NCBI GenBank assembly: GCA_029255685.2
Contig: CM055317.2
Coordinates: forward strand, 73,273,460 to 73,337,459
DNA: 64,000 bases
Direction of reading: 5' to 3'
DNA from: Silene conica
Taxonomy: Eukaryota > Streptophyta > Magnoliopsida > Caryophyllales > Caryophyllaceae
This document shows positions 55,765-64,000 of the stretch, one piece after another. Both the position numbers and the translations under genes were made by a program. Every line of letters begins with the position of its first letter. Position 1 is the stretch's first letter. Below the pieces are notes generated by a model that was not told where the DNA came from, did not search any database, and worked only from the letters and a program-made list of their open reading frames with translations.

Positions 55765-58200
55765 CTCATCTGCCACATCATAAGGTAAATATGGTAAATG
55801 TGACCCTTAAAAGAAAATTGTTGTGTGGTTTAACAATTTAACCAATGCTAGGCGACTGAACTCATCATATTACTCCGTACTAACTAGTTAAATGCTTAAT
55901 GGGGGTTGAATGGTTCAAGTGCTTTAGATAATCTAACTCCTTTTTCTAGATAAGCTGTGTGGCACATCTAACAAAATGTAGGATAAGCCCTCTATTCTTC
56001 AACAACAATAACAACATTACCACAGCGCCTCAATGGCTGCTGCAGGGTGGGGACTGGGGTGGAGTCGGATGTACGCAGTCTGCTCTCTTACAAGTCTTAC
56101 CCTTGTGTTAGCAACACAAAGATCGTTTCCAAATGCCCCAAGATGATAAAAAAGACGGTAATTCATATGATGAAATAGACAAAGTGCTGTTAGCAACTTT
56201 GTTCTAAACAAAGAATGAGTTCTGGCCTTTAACTTTGTTTTCCTCACAATTGATACATATAACGATGGAAAAGTGAGAAATATTTCCAATATACATGCAT
56301 TCATATTATATTTATTCAGTGGCTTATAGTTGGTGAACTGGTGATACCTTGTGGCGATGTTTGATATTGTGCGACCTCAATTGTATAAAATAATAGGGCA
56401 TGCTGTCATACATGTGAAAATCCTGCTGTTGAGTAGCTGATTCCAGTGAAGTGCTCAAGATTGGGTGGTGTCGCCTTTCAACATCTTCTCCCGGAACAAA
56501 CCCGCTAGACTTGTTACACAGGCAGGTCAGTTTTGTCGGGTCGACCTCCATCACCCAGAACATTGAACGTTCAACCAACTGTCTCTAGCTGTGAGTGTAA
56601 TTGTTTTTGTTAGGACTCTTAGGCGTGCGTTTGAAAGATGAAGGATAACCGTGTAAATTCAGCAGTGAATAAATCTAGGAGTAGTTTGTTCCTAACAGCT
56701 CTTGAACAGTTACTGTAATCCGAAATTACTGGAGGTGTGACGGGTTTACTTCAAGCAGATTTTGAAGATTGCAACTGGTTTTTACTGCGCTGTGGTACTT
56801 TGAAATACAACAACACGAGATCAACGATGGAAAGTTTGATATAGATGAAGTTCCCCCTTCGTTTCTGACAAAACGGGCAGTGTTTTGCGTAGTTTATTTT
56901 AGTCCATTTCCAGTTAACATCGTGTGGTGGATTCAGATTATTTTTAAATCACTAATTCAGTTTTGATAGCATTATTCTTAGCTCTCTCCTGTGAGCTTGT
57001 AACAAACTAACAATTGTGGAGTAATATACGGAGTATAAGAAATCATTGTTTGAATGTTGACCATTAGTTTAAGTTTTTGATTAGGATGAATTCGCCCGCG
57101 CCATATAAGGAGAAAAGGGAATATATATTGGGGTATTTTCTCAATCTTTCCTTGTTTGTGAGCCTATGTTTTTTTTTTAGTATGACGGGGGAACCTACAG
57201 ACGCTACCTTCGGTTTGCAATTTAGGCATGGATTCGGGACAAAAATGTTTCACAAGATTCAAACCATGTATACCAGGTAAGTCACCCGAGAGTGACAGGT
57301 TTGAAGTCTATTTAGGCATAGACTTGAGACAAGAATGCTCCACAAGATTTTAACTCTTAGGGAGGTTTGAACTTGGGTCTCTGGGAGTTTCACTCAAGTT
57401 ATAACCATCAACTCTGCCCTTTGGAAAAACTTTATTTATTTTTTAGCATATGAATATTTGTTTTGAGCTTATAACCTCAAGCTTTGTTTTTTTTTTTTCA
57501 AGCATGCGTATTTTTTTGAGTTTATTATAGTTTATAAGTTAGATTTTAAATTTTTCCGTAAAAAATAAAATTTAAGTAAGTCTATAAGTACTTCTTTTGA
57601 GCTTTATTGTAATTTTTTGAGCATAATGTTTCAATAACCGAACTCTGAAACTTTAAAACAATACTTATAATTTTTAAAACAAAACTCAAAAACATCATTA
57701 TAATGCTCAAATGTATTACATCGAATGTATGATTCTTCTACTGCGATATTAGAGCCTAATGACAGTGAAATAACATATGGTATAGGTTCATGTGGATCCA
57801 CATTCACTCTTCATTCCCAAGGGATATTTGGGGGATCGTGGCTAATGAAGTAATGATCACAGTTTTACAATGATCACAGATTATGTAGATTTGGACCAAA
57901 TGAAAATAATTATTTTAAACTACAATTAAAAACACCAAAAAAAGGTATTATCATGAGGTACATGGCCGTTAAGTAAATATTTCGATAATTACACAATTAA
58001 AAAAAGCAAAAAAAATTTATAAATCTCTATCGAGATGTAACTGTGAAAAAAAAAAGGCAAAAAAAAATGTGAAATGTGAACTATCCTTTTTTTTCGAAAG
58101 GAAATGTGAACTATCCTTATTCCCGCTGATCTTCACGTTATTGCATTGGAAACCGTTACTTTGTTATATATATACTTTTTTAACTTCAGTAAAACATCAA
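55765..58200. other. BTSL 3' flank; SINE-like fragment; no further gene
   Basis: Probably the BTSL 3' UTR and then spacer. At about 55998-56135 a fragment (ACAACAATAACAACATTACC, GGAGTCGGATGTACGCAG, TTACCCTTGTGTTAG) looks like a widespread plant SINE-type repeat. Around 57220-57400 there are two similar words (TTTAGGCATGGA/TTTAGGCATAGA) and a GGAGGTTTGAACTTGGGTCTC tail-like stretch. I see no supported protein gene; open frames here lack recognisable features. Confidence 0.4.
58165..58200 (+). promoter_or_regulatory. Upstream elements of the tRNA-Phe gene
   Basis: TATATATATA about 30 bp upstream and a CAA immediately before the tRNA are the usual upstream motifs of plant tRNA genes transcribed by RNA polymerase III. 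Confidence 0.6.
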
Positions 58201-58205
58201 GCGGG

Positions 58206-58248
<43 letters not shown>

Positions 58249-58273
58249 GCGTGTTCGATCCACGCTCACCGCA
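58201..58273 (+). tRNA. tRNA-Phe (anticodon GAA)
   Basis: 73 nt, no intron. The acceptor arm GCGGGGA pairs with TCACCGC (one G-A mismatch at pair 5-68, as I recall for plant cytosolic tRNA-Phe). D-arm box A TAGCTCAGTTGGGAGAG, anticodon loop CTGAAGA with GAA at 58234-58236, T-arm GCGTG-TTCGATC-CACGC, discriminator A. A T-run follows directly. All arms are intact, so it should be functional. Confidence 0.97.
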
Positions 58274-58345
58274 TTTTCCATTTTTTTTTTAATTTCTTTT
58301 TTAAACTTTTTTCCATTTTTTTTTTAATTTCTTTTTTAAACTTTT
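58274..58345 (+). repeat. Pol III terminator T-run and two tandem ~36-bp T-rich units
   Basis: TTTT directly follows the tRNA. Then TTCCATTTTTTTTTT plus AATTTCTTTTTTAAACTTTT is repeated twice in tandem, giving several potential pol III terminators. Confidence 0.7.
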
Positions 58346-58944
58346 GTTTCTTTTGCTCAATCAATTGGAATGTTTCTGACTTTTTGTAACGCTTTGAAAT
58401 TTACTCATATGCCATCTTTTATTTTTACATTTCACAAACCATTTATTCATTTACTGGAATTCCAAAAGATAATATTACTTACTAATACTATTTAAACAGC
58501 ATTTTTCAACGGCAATCAATTAAATTTACGAAATTTGGTGATAGTTAATACAGAGTAAAGGGTTTCGAACCCTGTGACAACTGATAATTGAAATGATCGC
58601 ATTTGTCGAGAAACGGTGAAAAATTAGCAAGAGCCGTAGATTACATTCAACAGAAAAAAGAAACATAGAGGCGCAAAGTTTTACAAGAATTGTGAACACT
58701 AAACCACAGGAATACAGGATGGAATATGCTGCTGCTGCAAGCCTGCAACTACCTAAATAGCCTTCTGATAACAGGATACCAATGCTAAGAAAATTCAGGA
58801 GCAGCTAAAAACGACGAAACTAAAGAACAAATACTAAGTTCTTCTACACTCTTAACTTGCTAAGATAAAAGAAAGCAATACCGGCCTACATGGCTACATA
58901 CACAATTTTATTTAACCTCCACAAAAATGCAGCTCGGATACGAG

Positions 58945-61476
58945 CTAGAGCAAATGCATCCTCTCGACGCACGGTTGCTGCAACCATTGATTGAGGGGCT
59001 CTCCACATCCTACAAAGCACCCGGAATTCCCGTTTTCAGTGAAGAATGGGAAGCTAAAAACATCTAGCAGCTCCTGAACTGCCTGCCTAACCAAAGAGGT
59101 TCCCGTAACTCTACTCCTTCTGCCCCAACCAGTAACGATGTCAATACGGGTAGGTCCCACGCCTGAGATGAGTAATTGTCTTCGGAACCAAGCGAGTGTC
59201 CTTGAGAGAGCGGTCACTGCTGTCCCGTCTGACATGACGTGGAGGTTGATGAGCCAATAGCATGAACTCTTTTCCTTTACGGCATCTGGGTACACATTCT
59301 TTATTGCAGCCACCTCCCAGACTGACCCGGCTTCTTCCTTTAGCCCGGACTTGTGTAGGAAATCCACTATTGCATCGACAAGCCCTCTTTTGCTCTCCCT
59401 GTCTTCACTATGCATCATGTCGAAAAACCTTCCTGCATGGTCCCTTACATTCTTCCCATCTGGGCCTGCTGAGGGAAGGCTTAGCAGAAACATATGGGCC
59501 GGATGGCCTGTGATGGCCATCAGCTGCCCACAAAAGCCCATGTCATATGATGATTTCGAGTCTGTGCAACAACTGAGAAGCAAAGTGTAAGTCTGAAGAG
59601 ACGGGTTAAGGCCCATCTTGATCATGCCTTGAAGCAAGTTATAAGCATCTGCAAATCGGTGAGCTCGAAGGAAAGCACTGAGCAAAGAATTGCAAGTCGG
59701 GACATTAGGACATAAACTAGCATTAAGCATTGCCAGATACCAGTGTAGAGCTTTTTCAGGATTCCCAGCTTTACCCCATAAATCAACAAGAAGACCATAA
59801 ACATGCTCATCAGGCACCCAATTCTTGCTTTTCATCTCTGAAAATATTGCTTCAGCCTCCTCCAGATATCCACAATGTCCGAGGACTTCCATCACTATAC
59901 TATACGTCACTTTGTCAGGCTCAAATCCTGCATTTTGCATGTCACGGTAGATCTGCAAGGCAATGGGGTAGTTCCTAGCCTTCCCCTGCAAGGCGATCAT
60001 GATGTTGTAAGTAACTAGATTGGGGACACAACCTTGATCAATCATCTCACAGAAGAGCTTGTGGGCAGCAGTAAGATGGCCTGCCTTCCCCAGGCAGTTG
60101 ATCATAACACTATAAGTAAATGTATCGGGGGAAAGGCCGGCCTCTTGCATTTTCTGGTACATATGCAATGCGACATCAAGAAATCCGGCTTTGGCATGGA
60201 TATCAATGAGCGTGCAATAAGTGACTCGGTCTGGTTCACAACCCATTTTTTGCATCTGGTGGAAAACACGGAGTGCTTCGCTGAGAAAATTTGCACGGCC
60301 GTAACTGTGAATAAGGCGGTTATATGTGACCACATTAGGCTCGCACCCATCGCTCACCATCTGATCAAGCAAGATATTGATTGCATTGAACTTTTTGGCC
60401 CTACCGAGAATGCCAACCATGGTAGTATAAGTATGTCCATCGTGCTTAAAACCCGCTTGACGTTTCAACCAGTTGAAAAAACCAATTGCAACACCACAGT
60501 CTGGAATTTGTTTCAAAACTTGATTTGCTTGATAAGCATCCATCGACAGTCTGAGATTGTCAAGAGTTGATTCAACTAAAGGGCTCCATTTCAGCGTTTT
60601 TAACACATTTGAAACACTTTCAACAACTTGGCTACTGTTACCAAATTGCCTGACAAATGGAGCAGCTCCCATATGCGACTTAAACTCTCTCTGACGGTTG
60701 TTGGTATAAGGTGGTAGACCAGATGGTCTCTGTGCTTGTACATTGGGGATGCTATGTGGCGTAGACTGATCAGTATATGATTTGGAATTTTGCTGATGGT
60801 AACTCGTCTTTTCTGAAGCAACAACCCGAGTCCCTCCATAGGTTTTCTTCTCTGATGATATTCTGACCTTTTTAGTCTCATGGCCATAAGTTGGATCAGG
60901 GTTATGAGCATTGGCTTGCGGCGCTTGAGAATCTATTGGACTTGCAGTGGCCCCTATATTTGATGAAGGTTTCTCATGTACATCAGAAAAGTTGTTCTCT
61001 ACAGGCTTTACAGATGATGGCTTGACAGTAACACGATATCTCGTTTGACCAACCATATAATTTTGACTACGAGAATCTGTTCCACTTCCATCGTTCAAGG
61101 GGTTTTTATAATTTACAACATCTGAAATAAAACCAACTGCGGCAATACCTGCCTTAACCAATTGATCTGTTATGTGAACTGATGACTGTGTGACATCAGT
61201 TTGACCAGAATCGGTTGCATAGCTTACGCAGTCTGTTTTTCCCAAAGAGCTTGAAAGAGAAGTACCCTTCGAGTGAGAAACTGCACGGTCAATACCATCA
61301 ATCTTCTTAGAAGACAATGATTTTTGCCGGAGCAATGTAGTATGTCTACTTGAGGCACATTTTTCATCGTCTGCGCAGGAACAAGAGCTCCCATCAGATG
61401 TATTACATCTTGACCCGCTATATAATATGGATCTAGCACAATTGGATAGGTTACTGATCTGCTTGGCCCGTAGCAT
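58945..61476 (-). CDS. Pentatricopeptide repeat protein with C-terminal SMR domain
   Basis: An organelle-type RNA-binding PPR protein of the P class with an SMR domain. The chosen start is MLRAKQISNLSNCARS, the conserved start I recall for the Arabidopsis At1g18900/At1g74750 pair; an in-frame ATG 15 bp upstream exists. A low-complexity Ser-rich N-terminal half (to about residue 340) is followed by eight 35-residue PPRs (about 345-625; VVTYNRLIHSYGRANFLSEA, RVTYCTLIDIHAKAGFLDVA) and a partial ninth. The SMR domain is at about 738-835 (LHVMSDGTAV, TGWGRRSRVTGTSLVRQAV). The N-terminus resembles a mitochondrial presequence, which is inference. The coding part is one exon, 843 aa, and intact. It sits close to BTSL, as its homologues do in Arabidopsis. 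Confidence 0.93.
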   Translation of the reverse strand: MLRAKQISNLSNCARSILYSGSRCNTSDGSSCSCADDEKCASSRHTTLLRQKSLSSKKIDGIDRAVSHSKGTSLSSSLGKTDCVSYATDSGQTDVTQSSVHITDQLVKAGIAAVGFISDVVNYKNPLNDGSGTDSRSQNYMVGQTRYRVTVKPSSVKPVENNFSDVHEKPSSNIGATASPIDSQAPQANAHNPDPTYGHETKKVRISSEKKTYGGTRVVASEKTSYHQQNSKSYTDQSTPHSIPNVQAQRPSGLPPYTNNRQREFKSHMGAAPFVRQFGNSSQVVESVSNVLKTLKWSPLVESTLDNLRLSMDAYQANQVLKQIPDCGVAIGFFNWLKRQAGFKHDGHTYTTMVGILGRAKKFNAINILLDQMVSDGCEPNVVTYNRLIHSYGRANFLSEALRVFHQMQKMGCEPDRVTYCTLIDIHAKAGFLDVALHMYQKMQEAGLSPDTFTYSVMINCLGKAGHLTAAHKLFCEMIDQGCVPNLVTYNIMIALQGKARNYPIALQIYRDMQNAGFEPDKVTYSIVMEVLGHCGYLEEAEAIFSEMKSKNWVPDEHVYGLLVDLWGKAGNPEKALHWYLAMLNASLCPNVPTCNSLLSAFLRAHRFADAYNLLQGMIKMGLNPSLQTYTLLLSCCTDSKSSYDMGFCGQLMAITGHPAHMFLLSLPSAGPDGKNVRDHAGRFFDMMHSEDRESKRGLVDAIVDFLHKSGLKEEAGSVWEVAAIKNVYPDAVKEKSSCYWLINLHVMSDGTAVTALSRTLAWFRRQLLISGVGPTRIDIVTGWGRRSRVTGTSLVRQAVQELLDVFSFPFFTENGNSGCFVGCGEPLNQWLQQPCVERMHLL

Positions 61477-63744
61477 AATCTCAATATGCAATCAACCCTG
61501 CAGTATGAATGCAAAAGGAGGCAAATTTAGGTCAATAAGAGAAACTTTGGACCTGATTAGAAAAAATAAAAAATAAAAAAGAAGGTGCCTATGCCCTAAT
61601 GCAAAGTGCAAGAAGCCGCATAATCTTACATGCATGACAAGAAAAGGCTGCAAAAGCATGCAGTGCAGCCTCTCACACACAAAGTACTCCGATTTGAAAT
61701 CTTGACAAATTTCATTTAAAAGGACTTCAAAACTCAAGCAATGTAGTAAATCGTGTAAAGCATGCATTGAGATTTGTGGAGGACAAACACAAGTGGAATC
61801 TACTGCTTGATACACGACTGCAAACCATGATCAGAAAATAGGAAATACACCAAAAAGACGGTACAATACAAGAGAGACAATCACATGATTCCTGACTCAC
61901 AAATCTAAGCCCATTTAAGGTTTTTGTCTTCCAAAAAGCAGAAGTATTCGATTCAAATACAGTATCAGCCAGCATTATTTGCACTCATCTTACTATATAG
62001 CCAGTTATTTGGGATCATTTTAGGAACCGCCTCATTCTTCATCATAATATAAACTTTTTATGCAAAAATAAAAATCTTATATACTACTAGCAGTCTAGCA
62101 CAAAGCCATCAAGTCCTTATAAATTTAGTAACAAAAAAAAGTAAACATATATGAGCAGAAGCCTCACTAAATCTTCAAGGCAATGCTTCACATATTAATT
62201 AGAGCGTGTTAAGCTAATAGGCTCCATATCCGTTGTTTCTTACATATCTTTCATTATCCTTTTCTTCACTCGTGGAAACTAATTACAAGCATCTATATCT
62301 TAGTTAACCAAAGTGTGCCTAAGCTCATGGTTGAGTGAGGCACTAGCCATACGCCCATATCGCCTTGTCGGGCCTTACGCATGACTTGTAGATAAGGAGG
62401 AACTAGCATGATGCACTATTCTGCAATTAAATGCCTTGTTTGAAGGCATATATACCAAAAAATTATATATTTGTAATTTAAATACAAATTTGTTTGCAAA
62501 AAAAGGTCACCTTATGTCTATGGGGTGACCATCTTACACCAATACCTTTATTTAAACTAAGATCAGTATGCGTTAGTGTGTACCTCTAAAACTTCATTTC
62601 ATGACATACTTCATGTTTTCAAAAGATTTTTTGGTTAGTGTAACTCGACTGCCCTATTAGCATCCCCCGTGATGTGTTTATGTGGCCTGCATAGAACAGA
62701 AGCGAGGGATTTATAAGTTCAGTTGTGCCTCTAATCTTTTGCTTTAAGATTAGGGTAGCCAAGGGTTACTCCAATTTTGCGCAGACAAAAACATCTCCAG
62801 AAAACTTCGAGATTTAAGGGTTCAAATGTTCAATACACTAACACAAGCATATATTCCTCCTAAATGCCTAATCTTGGAAACACACCTCTACCACTCATGT
62901 ACTTGCCACAACAAGGTTCAGTGAATTCAATATTGGAATAAAGAGTCCAATACATATCGAACTCTATATATGCAACAGAAACTACCAGGAAACAGCCGTC
63001 TAACGATTAACATCAATAAAACAAAGACAATAAAAAGCACAGTGGAAGGGGAATATCCCAAATAGGATGTTGATAGCAGCTCTGATAAATCAGCTATTCT
63101 ACCAACGATCATCTTCAATTGTTCTCCTTTAGTAATGCAGCTACCCTTAATACAACGGTAGCGAAATCGACCCTGGGTTATACAAACACAGGGTAATTAT
63201 CAGTAACTAAAACACTTACCACTTCCAAATTTCTTATTTTTCACACCACACTAAACTACTATTTTCTTCCACAGATATTGGAAATACCATAACTAACATC
63301 AAATCAAATAAATTACACAAATTCTAGCTTAAGACGGACATATCCATTTCAAACAAAAAGCAGAATGCCTACGGAATTACAAACTCTTGCCCCATCCACA
63401 TATACGGAATACTATTTGACCCGTTTTACACTTAGGACGGATATGGTTGAGAGAAGAACTCAATTAATTAACTAAACAACCCAAAATAGAAATCTAACAC
63501 ATTTAGGTCAAAAACATGAAATCTAATTATCTAAACACGAAAGTGCAAAATTAAGAAAAACCCATTACATAAATAAACCAAAAAACACAGAAAAATCAAA
63601 CTTTTCACCACTTTAGAATCATATTGACAGTCAATAATTGAAATTTAATATAAAAAAAAACAGAGGAATGTGAGTAATGAAAGGTAATAATGAGAAATTA
63701 AAAAAGTGGGTAAAGTAGATAATTAAAAGGAACAGAAGAAAAAC
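61477..63744 (-). other. Probable 5' UTR intron of the PPR-SMR gene
   Basis: On the minus strand an acceptor (CTGCAG/GGTTGATTGC at 61498) lies 21 bp before the ATG. A donor (TTTCAG/GTTTTTCTTC at 63744) ends a CT-rich stretch that looks like a 5' UTR exon. The interior has no supported gene. The pairing is inference. Confidence 0.4.
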
Positions 63745-64000
63745 CTGAAAAATGAAGCGGTAAATAAATAAATGGAAGGGTAAAAAGGAAGAGAAGAAGA
63801 AGAATAAGAGAGGCGGCTGCTGAAAGGAGTTCTTCTTCTTCTCTACTCCGTATTTTATGTGTTTATGTGAATTTGGTTGTCAGTCAACTTTGTAGAGTTT
63901 TCTCCAAGTTACCTGTCTTTTCTCTTTTATGTTTTTTTTTAAAAAAACAATAATTTACTTTTGTGCCTTTTTAGGTATCTTACCCATAAATGTAGGAGGA
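63745..64000 (-). promoter_or_regulatory. Probable 5' UTR exon and promoter of the PPR-SMR gene
   Basis: About 63745-63850 on the minus strand is a CTTCTT-rich transcript-leader-like sequence (AGAAGAAGAACTCC, CTCTTATTCTTCTTCTTC). The remainder to the edge is AT-rich and would be promoter. No clear TATA box is assigned. Confidence 0.4.

Noticed and set aside
56324..56578. 84-aa minus-strand open frame downstream of BTSL
   Set aside because: No recognisable motif and lies in probable BTSL 3' transcribed flank; no start context or homologue recalled.

Overview
This is a nuclear plant genome window from an AT-rich, intron-rich, transposon-dense eudicot. Recurrent MITE-like motifs (GTAAGACGGTCTTA; TTGTGACGGATA termini) make me lean towards Caryophyllales, but that is memory-based inference. 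There are no prokaryotic features.

Only four ordinary host genes are well supported. The 5' part of a Nodulin-like/NFD4-type MFS transporter lies at the left edge (minus strand). A complete 12-exon BRUTUS-LIKE (BTSL) hemerythrin/CHY/RING iron-sensing E3 ligase spans 45.6-55.8 kb (plus). A tRNA-Phe(GAA) sits at 58.2 kb. A PPR-SMR protein of the At1g18900/At1g74750 type lies at 58.9-61.5 kb (minus). From memory, Arabidopsis keeps NFD4-like, BTSL and PPR-SMR genes next to each other at two paralogous loci (around At1g18900-18940 and At1g74750-74780). The window therefore looks like an old collinear block whose NFD4-BTSL gap has grown to about 44 kb by transposon insertion.

The gap, left to right. 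(1) 4.4-36 kb holds a head-to-tail series of Helitron-type units in one orientation (hairpin plus CTAG/CTAA 3' ends; TC(C/T)ATAT... 5' ends). Several are split by a nested element. (2) A 10.3-kb Mutator-like element (MULE1, 6287-16601) lies in one of them. It carries a broken FAR1/MULE/SWIM/AT-hook/OTU transposase-protease, a broken plant-mobile-domain (PMD) gene, one intact unknown 159-aa gene, and at both ends matching arrays of 21-bp dyads repeated every 32 bp exactly. Its PMD gene is split by a 2812-bp solo LTR with a perfect 5-bp target duplication. (3) A 5.5-kb MULE2 (19375-24857, perfect 9-bp TSD) has a decayed MuDR-like transposase and a convergent GRF zinc-finger/coiled-coil/membrane-anchor gene. 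(4) An 8.3-kb gag-only LTR element (TR-GAG type, 27536-35842) has apparently identical 1256-bp LTRs. (5) 36-45.6 kb holds MITEs, a PIF/Tourist-like element with a nested Helitron, and diverged duplications. A second PIF-like element with a related nested Helitron sits inside BTSL intron 1.

The strongest candidate for something not well described is the MULE1 architecture: mirror-image, helically phased dyad arrays plus PMD, OTU and an unknown ORF whose promoter carries five MSA/MYB-like AACGGTAAC repeats.
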